Assembly: GCF_023229695.1 (NCBI RefSeq)
Contig: NZ_JALNYS010000007.1
Span: 62,001-126,000 of the forward strand
Direction of reading: 5' to 3'
Source of the DNA: Sulfuricurvum sp.
Lineage (GTDB): Bacteria; Campylobacterota; Campylobacteria; Campylobacterales; Sulfurimonadaceae
DNA: 64,000 nucleotides
The number at the start of each line of letters is the position of its first letter. Position 1 is the stretch's first letter. The position numbers and the translations under genes are program-made. Below, one piece after another: positions 39,701 to 48,441 of the stretch. A model generated the notes under the pieces. The model worked only from the letters and a program-made list of their open reading frames with translations, was not told the origin of the DNA and ran no database searches.

Positions 39701-40921
39701 TTACACTATTTTTACATTGACGGAGTCAACGGCATTGTATTGATATCCGCCGGCATTCCAGCCGATGTCTTCGGGGAGGGGCTGAATGTTTCCGATACGG
39801 TTGATCGCGCGGACCATAATCGTGTATTCCCCTTTGGCTTTCGGTTCCCAGACAAACGTCCACGGACGGTAGGCAAATTTGCCGTAATCTTTTTCCAAAG
39901 CGGTAGGGCTCCAGCTTTTTCCGCCGTCGACGGAGATCATCACCTCTTTAATCCCTTTCCCCTGATCGAAGGCGACGCCGGTCACTTTAACACGGGACCC
40001 TTTTTTGATGATGGTATTGGGGGTCGGATAGCCGATAACCGATTTGACTTTCATCACGGCGATCGGTTTGCGTTTGTACTCGAAATCGCTTCCGGAGATG
40101 ACACATTCGCAGTCATTGTCGGGGACGGTATAGGCGACGTCCATAAAGAACGATTTGCGGTATTGATCCATGACGGTGATCTCGGAGAGCATTTTGACCC
40201 AGCTGTCGGAGAAGTGTCCCGGGATAACCAGACGCAGCGGAAATCCGTTGAGATACGGCAAATCTTCCCCGTTCATCGAGTAAGCGACGATGATCTCTCC
40301 GCTGAGAGCTTCGTCAATCTCCATTTCACGAAAAAACTTCGGTGTTTCATCGACGGCCGGTTTCTCAAGACCGTTAACCCCGACAAATCGGGCTGAGCCT
40401 TTGACGCCGGCGCGGTTTAGAATATCTTTGAGGCGTACCCCTTTCCAGATCGCACACCCCATCGCACCGTGGCCCCATTGGACGCCGTGGGTCGCCTGGC
40501 CGGTTGCGGCATAATACTTGCGGCTGTTACCGCCGCATTGGAGGACGGAGGTGATCTCTACGGGCTCGAATTTGGATTTCAGATCATCGACACTCAGAGA
40601 GAGGGGGGTTTCAACCGCCCCTTGTACCTGAAGACGAAATTCATTCAAATCGATGTACGTCGGAATATCGGGCATATGCCAGCGGACGAAAAACTGATCG
40701 TTCGGAGTGATCGCCCGGGTGAAAATATCGCGCGGCGATTCGAGTAGCGGCGGACGGTCCGAGATCACTTTAAGGGGTTTTTTTTCCGGAAACGCAATGG
40801 TAGGGGGGACAAACTCATGCGATTCGGTGACGATTTTTTGTGAGGTTTCTTTCCCCAATAGGGTAGATGCGCCGAGAATCAGGCCGGCACCTAAGAAATT
40901 TCTGCGGTTAAGTGGATCCAT
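39701..40921 (-). CDS. sorA: Molybdopterin sulfite dehydrogenase, SorA/SoxC-like
   Basis: The 406-aa periplasmic enzyme starts with a twin-arginine signal (NRRNFLGAGLILGASTLLG). It has a molybdopterin domain with the Mo-ligating Cys in ITSVLQCGGNSRK, then GVQWGHGAMGCAIWKGVRLK and FPLRLVIPGHFSDSWVK, and a C-terminal Mo-co dimerisation domain with EVMISVDGGKSWSPT. It oxidises sulfite to sulfate (or acts as a SoxC homologue) with the following cytochrome. No sox genes lie adjacent, so SorAB is the better reading. Confidence 0.88.
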   Translation of the reverse strand: MDPLNRRNFLGAGLILGASTLLGKETSQKIVTESHEFVPPTIAFPEKKPLKVISDRPPLLESPRDIFTRAITPNDQFFVRWHMPDIPTYIDLNEFRLQVQGAVETPLSLSVDDLKSKFEPVEITSVLQCGGNSRKYYAATGQATHGVQWGHGAMGCAIWKGVRLKDILNRAGVKGSARFVGVNGLEKPAVDETPKFFREMEIDEALSGEIIVAYSMNGEDLPYLNGFPLRLVIPGHFSDSWVKMLSEITVMDQYRKSFFMDVAYTVPDNDCECVISGSDFEYKRKPIAVMKVKSVIGYPTPNTIIKKGSRVKVTGVAFDQGKGIKEVMISVDGGKSWSPTALEKDYGKFAYRPWTFVWEPKAKGEYTIMVRAINRIGNIQPLPEDIGWNAGGYQYNAVDSVNVKIV

Positions 40922-40971
40922 AAAAATGCCTTGAAAAGGAATGTCACAATATTATCATAATTAGAATGAAT

Positions 40972-42048
40972 TTAGAGTATAAGCATCGCATCGCCGTAGG
41001 AGAAAAAGCGGTATTTTTGATCAATCGCCTCTTGATAGATGCGGTGGGTCTCTTTCAGCCCTACAAACGAGGCGACGAGCATCAGGAGCGTCGATTTTGG
41101 GAGATGAAAATTGGTCAGCAGATGGTTGACCCGCAAGGGGGGATTGAGCGGGTGCAAGAAGAGGTTGGCCTCTCCGCTGCATTCATCGGTTCGGACATGA
41201 TATTCGACCGTACGGGTGGAGGTGGTTCCGACACACAGTAACGGGGCAGAACTTTCGATGATCGTTTTTGCCGATGTGCCGATTTTAAAATACTCCGAAT
41301 GCATCGGATGATCGGTAATGAGGGCGGCTTCGACCGGTTTAAAAGTGCCCGAGCCGACATGCAGCGTAACAAAGGCGTGCGGATGGGATGCGCATACGGA
41401 TTCAAACAATGCATCGGTAAAATGGAGCGATGCGGTCGGAGCGGCGACGGCCCCTTCGTTGTGCGCAAAGACGCTTTGATATTCCCGTTCATCTTCGGTA
41501 TCGTCTTCACGTCCCAGATAGGGGGGGAGGGGGATATGCCCTATTTTTTCCAAGATGGGGAGAAGCTCTTCAAATCGAATCCGACTATTTCGAAGATAAA
41601 AATTGACTTCCCTCGAACCGTCTTCATTCAAGGTTGTTACGCGGGCAGTGAGGTCGGCATCAAAAAGGAGGCGGGTACTAATTTTCACTCGTCCTTTGAT
41701 GTAAACATTTATTGCATACGCATCAAGGGGGCGGTTGATAAGGAGTTCTATCGCTCCGCCGCTCTCTTTTTTCCCGTAAAGTCTAGCTTTGATAACTTTG
41801 GTGTCGTTAAAAATAATCCCGCACTGTTGCGGCAAAAATGATTCCAATGCATCAAAGCGGGCATGAATAATCGTTTTATCGGATCGGTTATAGACGAGGA
41901 GACGGGCATGGTCTCTGGGGTGGATCGGATGGGTCGCTATGAGCTCATCGGGAAGATGGTATGTATAGCTTTCGCTCAGCAGGGGGTCGGTGGGACGGGA
42001 ATGCCCCTCCTTTGAAGCAACCTCTTTAATCAATGGTCTCTTCTTCAT
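40972..42048 (-). CDS. queA: tRNA preQ1(34) S-adenosylmethionine ribosyltransferase-isomerase
   Basis: This enzyme makes epoxyqueuosine in tRNA by moving the ribosyl part of SAM onto preQ1. Blocks present include YHLPDELIATHPIHPRDHAR, IIFNDTKVIKARLYGKKESG, PLPPYLGREDDTEDEREYQS, VAAPTASLHFT and NLFLHPLNPPLRVNHLLTNF. The start is uncertain: the ATG at 42048 overlaps tatC and gives a ~25-residue extension; a strong AAAGGAGGGG lies inside that extension but no ATG, GTG or TTG follows it in frame. Confidence 0.93.
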   Translation of the reverse strand: MKKRPLIKEVASKEGHSRPTDPLLSESYTYHLPDELIATHPIHPRDHARLLVYNRSDKTIIHARFDALESFLPQQCGIIFNDTKVIKARLYGKKESGGAIELLINRPLDAYAINVYIKGRVKISTRLLFDADLTARVTTLNEDGSREVNFYLRNSRIRFEELLPILEKIGHIPLPPYLGREDDTEDEREYQSVFAHNEGAVAAPTASLHFTDALFESVCASHPHAFVTLHVGSGTFKPVEAALITDHPMHSEYFKIGTSAKTIIESSAPLLCVGTTSTRTVEYHVRTDECSGEANLFLHPLNPPLRVNHLLTNFHLPKSTLLMLVASFVGLKETHRIYQEAIDQKYRFFSYGDAMLIL

Positions 42049-42808
42049 CTTCAGCAATATACGGTTCCTCTTTAGGGGCCGGATTGACGGCACGGACGAT
42101 CAGAATCGAAACACCGTAGAGGAGGATAAGCGGCATCGCCATCAAAATTTGGGTAATAACGTCCGGAGGGGTGAGAATGGCGGCGATGATAAAGATTAAA
42201 ACGATGGCGTAGCGAAAGAATCCGGTCATCATTTTATCATCAATCAATCCCAAAAGGGCGAGGAAATAACAGATAACAGGAAGTTCAAAAGAGAGGCCGA
42301 ATCCGAACATGATTTTGGTGAAAAATTCGACATAGTCTTCGATGTTGATCATCGGGACGAAGGAGGCGCTGCCGAAGGCGATCAGATAGCTAAATCCAAA
42401 CGGCGTGACGACGTAATAGGCAAAAGCAGCCCCCATCACAAACATGACCGTTCCGCCGACAACAAACGGTATGAGCATTTTTTTCTCATTCGCATAAAGC
42501 CCCGGTGCCACAAAAAGCCATATTTGGGTCAGTATGACGGGGAGTGCGGCAAGCAGCCCCGAGAAGAAGGAGACTTTCATGGCGACGAAAAACGTTCCCC
42601 CCAGTTGAGTGGTGGTGATCATCCCCTCAGCTGCTTTATGAGAGACTTTGGCAACGGAAGCAATGGCATCAGCAAGGGGTGCCGTTATCCATCCCAAAAG
42701 CGCTTCGTGAAAATTAAACATGACAAAAAACATGATGATGACGGCGGCTACGCTGATACCGAGTCGTTTGCGCAGTTCGGCTAAATGGGGTTTTAAATCT
42801 TCAAACAT
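42026..42808 (-). CDS. tatC: Twin-arginine translocase subunit TatC
   Basis: The 260-aa inner-membrane protein has six membrane segments and the family motifs LKPHLAELRKRL at the N-terminus, GMITTTQLGGTFFVAMKVSF and FGLSFELPVICYFLALLGLI. TatC recognises twin-arginine signals. The C-terminal tail is acidic. It overlaps tatB by one base (TAATG-type junction) and queA at its end. Substrates in this window include SorA and probably the isochorismatase-like protein at 4.5 kb. Confidence 0.95.
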   Translation of the reverse strand: MFEDLKPHLAELRKRLGISVAAVIIMFFVMFNFHEALLGWITAPLADAIASVAKVSHKAAEGMITTTQLGGTFFVAMKVSFFSGLLAALPVILTQIWLFVAPGLYANEKKMLIPFVVGGTVMFVMGAAFAYYVVTPFGFSYLIAFGSASFVPMINIEDYVEFFTKIMFGFGLSFELPVICYFLALLGLIDDKMMTGFFRYAIVLIFIIAAILTPPDVITQILMAMPLILLYGVSILIVRAVNPAPKEEPYIAEDEEETID

Positions 42809-43203
42809 TAGACATTCTCTTCTTGAACGGATTTGGCTTTAGGGGTGAAAGTGATCACTTCCGCCTCCTTCGGTGCTGCCGGAGCCGGTGCAGGGGCGTT
42901 GAGATCCAAATCATTTTTAAGGACATTGAGTTCGCTCCCGATTTCGGTGACGCTTGCCATCCGTTCGAGTTCGGCACTCGCGTCGGTGAGCTCTTTTTTA
43001 TAGTTAAGGGCATCTTGCTTCATCTCGGAAAACTTCATCTCCTCTTCGAGGGTAGTACGTGCGGAGGAGACGGTATTTTTGACACTTCGGAAAAATTTGG
43101 CGATCTCCACCATCGTCGAGGGGAGCTTGTCCGGACCTAAAAACAGTACCGCGATAATCGCGATGAGGAAAATTTCACCTAATCCCATTCCAAACATAGT
43201 CAT
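42808..43203 (-). CDS. tatB: Sec-independent translocase protein TatB
   Basis: The 131-aa protein has one short N-terminal membrane helix (FGMGLGEIFLIAIIAVLFLG), the hinge GPDKLP, an amphipathic helix VEIAKFFRSVKNTVSSARTT and a charged, Ala/Pro-rich tail. The Glu in the membrane segment is typical of TatB. With tatC it forms the receptor complex. Confidence 0.92.
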   Translation of the reverse strand: MTMFGMGLGEIFLIAIIAVLFLGPDKLPSTMVEIAKFFRSVKNTVSSARTTLEEEMKFSEMKQDALNYKKELTDASAELERMASVTEIGSELNVLKNDLDLNAPAPAPAAPKEAEVITFTPKAKSVQEENV

Positions 43204-43235
43204 AATCCTGCATAAAGTTTTTTACATTCTGCCTC

Positions 43236-43275
43236 GTAGGGGCAAGCTTTAGTGCCTCAGCGGCTAGCGTAGCCG
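43236..43275. repeat. Pair of small palindromes upstream of tatB
   Basis: GGCAAGCTTTAGTGCC and CGGCTAGCGTAGCCG are adjacent hairpins in the gap between tatB and hemW. The first has the CTTTAG core seen in the REP families near 5.8 and 7.4 kb. They may be a hemW terminator or a REP remnant. Confidence 0.4.
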
Positions 43276-43337
43276 AACGAGAGCTCTGCTCCATCGGCAT
43301 TTTAAACGAATAGCGGCGATTTTATCAAAATAAAGTT

Positions 43338-44399
43338 TTAATATCCCTCAACCCGGAGGGCAATTTCATCGGCCAAAAGAAAATCCGGGTTAAAATAGCG
43401 CCCCTCCCGGTACTCCAGCATCCCCTCCCTTTTCAGAAGATCCGCCTGTGCTTTTTGCTTAGGGGACAAAATTGATTCGTCTACTCCGATACAGCTTCGA
43501 AACCCCAAAAAAAGTTTTTCCCCCAGACGGGCACTCTCATCCAAATGCTCTTCGTAAATTTCAAGCGGATGGGAGATGTAGCGGTCGACGTCACGTGAGG
43601 GGTAAAAACGTCTATCGTTTAAAAAACCGACCGCTCCGCTTCCTAAACCGATATAGTTTTTCGATTCCCAATACCCCAGGTTGTGGCGTGAACGGGTGAG
43701 GCCGAAATTGGAAATTTCATAGTGCTCAAACCCTTGTTTGGTAATTTCATCGAAAAGCCATTGGGTTAATTCGAGCTCTTCGTGGGCGAGCTGGGGTGTT
43801 TTTTCAAAGGCGGTCTCCTCTTCGATCGTCAGGGAGTAGAGGCTGATATGATCGATCGGCAGGGCAAACGCTTGTGCCAGATCGTTTGCCAGCAGTTCTT
43901 TGGTATCTCCCCGTACTCCGTAAATCAGATCGACCGAGAGGCGGTCGAACCCGATTTCGTGGCCGTTTCGAATCGCATTTAGCGCGTGAGCGGTGTTGTG
44001 GGCGCGCCCGAGCGTTTTTAGTTTTTGATCATCAAAGCTTTGTACTCCGAAGCTGATCCGATTGACTCCCAGCGCGTGCATCCCCTCCAGCCACTCTTTC
44101 GTCGCGCTGTTGGGGTTGGCCTCCGAAGTGATTTCGGCATCGTTGATGAGAAAAGGGCGAAACATATCAAAAATTTCCCTATAAAGGGATGGATCGACGG
44201 TAGAGGGGGTCCCCCCGCCGATAAAAACGGTTTCGATAGGGTTGGCGACGCTGACCTCGAACCGTTCAAGTTCATAACGGAGCTGCCGGGTGAGGGAACG
44301 CATGTAGTGTTCCCTCCGGGCAAATTTATCGACGTAGGAATTAAAGGCACAATAGGAACACTTACTGTCACAAAAAGGGATATGAATGTATAAAAGCAT
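43338..44399 (-). CDS. hemW: Radical SAM haem chaperone HemW (HemN-like)
   Basis: The 353-aa radical SAM protein has the cluster motif C10-x3-C14-x2-C17 in IPFCDSKCSYCAFNSY, then ETVFIGGGTPSTV, EANPNSATKEWL, GVNRISFGVQSFDDQKL and GFDRLSVDLIYGV. It lacks the N-terminal segment needed by HemN oxygen-independent coproporphyrinogen oxidases, so a haem-chaperone role is more likely. It is divergent from rppH. Confidence 0.9.
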   Translation of the reverse strand: MLLYIHIPFCDSKCSYCAFNSYVDKFARREHYMRSLTRQLRYELERFEVSVANPIETVFIGGGTPSTVDPSLYREIFDMFRPFLINDAEITSEANPNSATKEWLEGMHALGVNRISFGVQSFDDQKLKTLGRAHNTAHALNAIRNGHEIGFDRLSVDLIYGVRGDTKELLANDLAQAFALPIDHISLYSLTIEEETAFEKTPQLAHEELELTQWLFDEITKQGFEHYEISNFGLTRSRHNLGYWESKNYIGLGSGAVGFLNDRRFYPSRDVDRYISHPLEIYEEHLDESARLGEKLFLGFRSCIGVDESILSPKQKAQADLLKREGMLEYREGRYFNPDFLLADEIALRVEGY

Positions 44400-44469
44400 A
44401 TCGAATTATACTTTTTTAATCGTGAATACTTTACAATACGACTCCAAATCAATGAAAAGATTGTTAGCT

Positions 44470-44940
44470 ATGAACCAAACGAAATTTTATCGTCCCAATG
44501 TTGCTGCGGTAATTGTTTCGAGCGATTACCCTTCGGTCAAAAAGGTATTTATCGCCGAACGGAGTGACTTGGCCGGCGTTTGGCAATTCCCGCAAGGGGG
44601 GATTGATGAGGGAGAATCGAGCGAAGAGGCACTTTTCCGAGAACTCAAAGAGGAGATCGGAACCAAAAAAGTGGAGATTATCGCGGAATATCCGGAATGG
44701 ATCGCGTACGATTTCCCCTCCCATATTGCCCAGAAAATGGCTCCGTTTTCAGGGCAGAAACAGCGCTACTATCTTGTTCGGTTAAAAGAAGGTGCGGTAA
44801 TCAATCTGGAGACAAAACATCCGGAGTTCAAACGGTACCGCTTTGTCGGGATCGATGAATTGCTGGGGCATACCGCCCATTTTAAAAAACCGGTCTATGA
44901 TCAAGTTATTTCACATTTTAGAGCCAAGGGATATCTGTAA
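44470..44940 (+). CDS. rppH: RNA pyrophosphohydrolase (Nudix)
   Basis: The 156-aa Nudix hydrolase removes pyrophosphate from 5'-triphosphate RNA and starts mRNA decay. The Nudix box reads GGIDEGESSEEALFRELKEE then IG; YRPNVAAVIVSSDYP, FIAERSDLAGVWQFPQGGID and HIAQKMAPFSGQKQRYYLV are typical of RppH. The ATG at 44470 gives the normal start. The stop overlaps lysC (TAATG), heading a cluster of five genes. Confidence 0.93.
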   Translation: MNQTKFYRPNVAAVIVSSDYPSVKKVFIAERSDLAGVWQFPQGGIDEGESSEEALFRELKEEIGTKKVEIIAEYPEWIAYDFPSHIAQKMAPFSGQKQRYYLVRLKEGAVINLETKHPEFKRYRFVGIDELLGHTAHFKKPVYDQVISHFRAKGYL

Positions 44941-46151
44941 TGCTTATTGTACAAAAATTCGGCGGGACAAGCGTCGGTGATCTGGATCGGATCCAAAACG
45001 TCGCCGCACGTGTTTCTCAAACACTTCAAGAAGGGCATCAGGTCGTTGTCGTCGTTTCGGCAATGAGCGGTGAGACCAACAAGCTGATCGCGTATGCCGA
45101 ACACTATACCGACTCTCCGGAACGCCGCGAAGTCGATATGCTTCTCAGCTCCGGTGAACGGGTCACGGCGGCACTCCTCTCTATCGCCCTCAATGCGATG
45201 GGGCATAAAGCGGTATCGATGAGCGGACGCCGTGCGGGGATCGTGACGGATAACGTCCATACGAAAGCGCGTATCGAAATGATCGATCCCTCTTCGATGC
45301 ATACCGAGCTTGCTAGAGGGAAAGTGGTCGTAGTCGCCGGATTCCAGGGGATGAGCGAAGAGGGCAACGTTACGACGCTGGGGCGCGGAGGATCGGATCT
45401 CTCCGCCGTAGCGATCGCCGGAGCCCTCGAAGCCGATTTGTGCGAAATCTATACCGATGTCGACGGGATCTATACGACCGATCCGCGTATCGAGCCCAAA
45501 GCACGTAAAATGGACAAAATCAGTTACGACGAGATGCTGGAACTTGCCTCTTTGGGGGCAAAGGTGCTTCAAAACCGTTCCGTTGAACTGGCTAAAAAAC
45601 TGAATGTCAATCTGGTCACCCGCTCCAGTTTTACCAATGCGGAAGGGACACTTATTACAAAGGAAGAGAATATTATGGAAAAACCACTTGTCAGCGGTAT
45701 TGCGCTTGATAAAAACCAGGCACGTGTTTCCCTTTCAGGGGTTATTGACCGTCCGGGGATCGCTTCGGACATTTTTACCGGTTTGGCGGACAACAGCGTT
45801 AATATTGACATGATTATCCAAACGCTGGGGTATGATGGGAAGACAAGTCTGGATTTTACCGTCCCCAAAACGGAATTGATCGATGCGAAAAATGTCGTGG
45901 AAACGTTTATCGCTAAAGGGGAAATCAAGGAAGCGAGTTACGATGAGTGTATCTGCAAAGTCTCTATCGTCGGTGTCGGGATGAAATCGCATACGGGTGT
46001 TGCGGCAAAAGCGTTTCAGACCATGGCACACGAAAATATCAATATTATGATGATTTCGACCTCCGAGATCAAAGTGTCGATGGTGATCGATGAAAAATAT
46101 GCGGAACTTGCGGTACGATCTCTTCACAGTGCGTATGCCTTGGATCAATAG
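44940..46151 (+). CDS. lysC: Aspartate kinase
   Basis: The 403-aa enzyme phosphorylates aspartate, the first step to lysine, threonine and methionine. The opening IVQKFGGTSVGDLDRIQNVA, the FTLGRGGSDLSA-like VTTLGRGGSDLSAVAIA, and TDVDGIYTTDPRI form the kinase domain; two ACT domains (about residues 265-400) follow and would give feedback control. No promoter or riboswitch is visible in the junction with rppH. The order rppH-lysC-hobA-holB-folP looks conserved in the phylum. Confidence 0.95.
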   Translation: MLIVQKFGGTSVGDLDRIQNVAARVSQTLQEGHQVVVVVSAMSGETNKLIAYAEHYTDSPERREVDMLLSSGERVTAALLSIALNAMGHKAVSMSGRRAGIVTDNVHTKARIEMIDPSSMHTELARGKVVVVAGFQGMSEEGNVTTLGRGGSDLSAVAIAGALEADLCEIYTDVDGIYTTDPRIEPKARKMDKISYDEMLELASLGAKVLQNRSVELAKKLNVNLVTRSSFTNAEGTLITKEENIMEKPLVSGIALDKNQARVSLSGVIDRPGIASDIFTGLADNSVNIDMIIQTLGYDGKTSLDFTVPKTELIDAKNVVETFIAKGEIKEASYDECICKVSIVGVGMKSHTGVAAKAFQTMAHENINIMMISTSEIKVSMVIDEKYAELAVRSLHSAYALDQ

Positions 46152-46699
46152 TGCGCCATTTTGAAGAGTGGACATTAAAAACGATACGCTCTGAGGGGAC
46201 CGCCATGAGCTGGTTCGAAGAGCGCCGCTTTGAATGGACCCCTTCGGTTGCCAATGCCCTTGAGCAGGTGATGGGGGGCAAAAGTATCGTCCTCATTACG
46301 GATCACGATCGGGATTGGTTTTCCCATTATATTATTGCCTCCTTGAATAAAAAAAATCAAGACCGTCCGATGATCCCTATTGTTTCTATGGATGCCTTGT
46401 ACCCCCATTACGACTATTTAAGCAGTGATGAATCGATCGATATGCTGACCGATATGCTGGAGCTGACGTTTCACGCAGAGTATTTCTTCTGGTATATCGG
46501 CAGAGGGGATGAACGCAGAGCGGAAATTGCCAAGCGCAAGAGTAACAGTTTGCTGTGGATCATGGATGAAAATTTTCAAAACGCTTTGATTCTCCGTTCG
46601 TATGACCCCTTGATCGATATTAAGCTGCTACAGATGTACCGCCTTTTTGATAAAACTCTCAGTTCGGTCCTTTTCGGAGAGATCAATGTTCGCGAGTGA
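46151..46699 (+). CDS. hobA: DnaA-binding initiation regulator HobA
   Basis: The 182-aa protein is homologous to H. pylori HobA, a tetrameric SIS-fold protein that binds DnaA and promotes its assembly at oriC. WTLKTIRSEGTAMSWFEERR, VLITDHDRDWFSHYIIASLN and HAEYFFWYIGRGDERRAEIA are its conserved blocks. The GTG start overlaps the lysC stop by one base. The protein is specific to this phylum and its presence supports the taxonomic reading. Confidence 0.92.
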   Translation: MRHFEEWTLKTIRSEGTAMSWFEERRFEWTPSVANALEQVMGGKSIVLITDHDRDWFSHYIIASLNKKNQDRPMIPIVSMDALYPHYDYLSSDESIDMLTDMLELTFHAEYFFWYIGRGDERRAEIAKRKSNSLLWIMDENFQNALILRSYDPLIDIKLLQMYRLFDKTLSSVLFGEINVRE

Positions 46700-47309
46700 A
46701 CGGGGAGGGATCCTCATTACCCGGGATATCGAAGAGCGTGCCAAAGCGCTGGAGGAGTCGATTCACCCTTTGCGTTCCGTCTTATTTATACGCGACGACT
46801 TTAAAATCGAAGATGCCAAAGAGGTTATCGCCGAAGCGTATAAAAGCGAAGAGAAGACCAAGACGCTGATCCTCGGGGCAAAAACTTTTACAATACCCGC
46901 CCAAAATGCCCTGCTGAAAATTCTTGAAGAGCCTCCGCGAAACATCCGGTTTATTTTACTCGCTCCGAATAAAAGCACATTTCTCCCTACCGTACGTTCC
47001 CGTCTGACCCTGACTCAGGAGTTGGAAGAGAGGGTGTTTGAACCCTTACCCCTTTCTTTGGTATCCTTGGACCTTGCGGCATTGTTTGCTTTTGTCAAAG
47101 AGCACGAAAAGCTCAAAAAACATGAAGCAAAAGCTTTGGTCACGCAGCTTTTCCATCACGCTCTCCATTATGAGGGGATCGCTTTGAGGGCACCGCAGCT
47201 TGAAGGGTTTGATAAAGCGTTACGTCTGGTAGAGCTAAACGGGCGGTTTCAAAGTATTTTAGTCATGCTTTTGATGAATTTTTTGAAAGAGGTCAAACGT
47301 GCACGTTGA
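46686..47309 (+). CDS. holB: DNA polymerase III subunit delta' (HolB-like)
   Basis: The 207-aa protein is a short clamp-loader delta'-like protein. IPAQNALLKILEEPPRNIRF and LLAPNKSTFLPTVRSRLTL are the clamp-loader blocks; the full AAA+ Walker A of DnaX proteins is absent, as expected for delta'. The ATG at 46686 overlaps hobA by 14 bp. It is shorter than E. coli HolB, as in other members of the phylum. Confidence 0.88.
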   Translation: MFASERGGILITRDIEERAKALEESIHPLRSVLFIRDDFKIEDAKEVIAEAYKSEEKTKTLILGAKTFTIPAQNALLKILEEPPRNIRFILLAPNKSTFLPTVRSRLTLTQELEERVFEPLPLSLVSLDLAALFAFVKEHEKLKKHEAKALVTQLFHHALHYEGIALRAPQLEGFDKALRLVELNGRFQSILVMLLMNFLKEVKRAR

Positions 47310-48438
47310 AAAACTCGGTAACTCCATCGATCTGCCCCATTTTCTTAAACAATTGGGCGTTGACGGCGGAGGGGTATCGATATTGCGGGATAAGGGGACG
47401 CTTCATCTGCTGTATATTAGCGATCTGCATGTCGGTGCCGCCAATATCCTCAAGCAAGATGCCCTGAGCATCGGTGCCGATCTTGCCGTCCCCAAAGGGA
47501 CGGTAATCGCATCGCAAAGTCGGGTTAACGCGCTGTTAATCGCGAAGCAGCGGCAGCTGCAGGAGTTGGCAAAAAAAGAGCGTGCACAGCCTTTTGGCCT
47601 TAAACTTCTTGCCGAGTCGCTGGAGGGGTATTGCCGCATGCCGTTTCCCAAAAAAGTTGAGGTGATGGGGATTATTAATGCCAATGAGGACAGTTTTTAT
47701 CAATCGAGCCGTTTTCAGGGGGGTGATGCCGTCCGCAAAATTGAGGAGATGATAGAAGAGGGTGCCGACATTATCGATATCGGGGGGGTATCGAGCCGTC
47801 CGGGAAGCGTGGGGGTGGATGCATCCGAAGAGCTGAACAGGCTTCGTCCGATTATCGATGCCCTTTATGCCGAACGTTTGTATGAAAAAGTACGGTTTAG
47901 TCTGGACAGTTTTGAACCCGTCGTTATCGCGTATGCTCTGGAGAGGGGTTTCTCCATCATCAACGATATAACGGGATTTTCCAACGATGACGTGATCAAA
48001 CTGTGCGCCGCGTACGGTGCGCGCGGAGTGATTATGCACATGCAGGGGAACCCTCAGACGATGCAGCGGGACCCCTCGTATCATTCGGTTCTTCATGAAG
48101 TGGAACTTTTTTTCCGCGACCGCCTTGCGAAAGCGGAATCGTTCGGGGTCAAGGATGTGATACTCGACACGGGGATCGGATTTGGCAAACGTCTTGAAGA
48201 TAATTTAGCCCTCATCACCCATCAAAGCCATTTTTTGGCACTGGGCAAGCCGCTGCTTGTCGGGGCAAGCCGAAAATCGCTGATAGATGCCGTTTCGAAA
48301 AGCTCCGGTGCGCAACGGCTCCCCGGAACCTTGGCGATCCATCTCAAAGCGGTTCAGGAGGGGGCCTCCGTAGTACGGGTTCATGATGTGAAAGAGCATG
48401 TGCAGGCCCTTAAGCTCTGGCAAGCGTTAAAAGGATAG
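47299..48438 (+). CDS. folP: Dihydropteroate synthase (long, epsilon-type)
   Basis: The 379-aa protein condenses 6-hydroxymethyl-dihydropterin diphosphate with p-aminobenzoate. The catalytic barrel begins about residue 110 (VEVMGIINANEDSFYQSSRF) and shows IIDIGGVSSRPGS, FSLDSFEPVVIAYALERGFS, GVIMHMQGNPQTMQ and ILDTGIGFGKRLEDNL. A ~110-residue N-terminal extension precedes it, typical of this phylum; its function is unknown. GTG start overlaps holB by 11 bp. The folP end is followed 3 bp later by an antiporter gene. Confidence 0.93.
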   Translation: MHVEKLGNSIDLPHFLKQLGVDGGGVSILRDKGTLHLLYISDLHVGAANILKQDALSIGADLAVPKGTVIASQSRVNALLIAKQRQLQELAKKERAQPFGLKLLAESLEGYCRMPFPKKVEVMGIINANEDSFYQSSRFQGGDAVRKIEEMIEEGADIIDIGGVSSRPGSVGVDASEELNRLRPIIDALYAERLYEKVRFSLDSFEPVVIAYALERGFSIINDITGFSNDDVIKLCAAYGARGVIMHMQGNPQTMQRDPSYHSVLHEVELFFRDRLAKAESFGVKDVILDTGIGFGKRLEDNLALITHQSHFLALGKPLLVGASRKSLIDAVSKSSGAQRLPGTLAIHLKAVQEGASVVRVHDVKEHVQALKLWQALKG

Positions 48439-48441
48439 CCG

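Noticed and set aside
43204..43337. tRNA or small RNA gene upstream of tatB
   Set aside because: The hairpins do not form a cloverleaf, and no promoter or terminator pair is clear.
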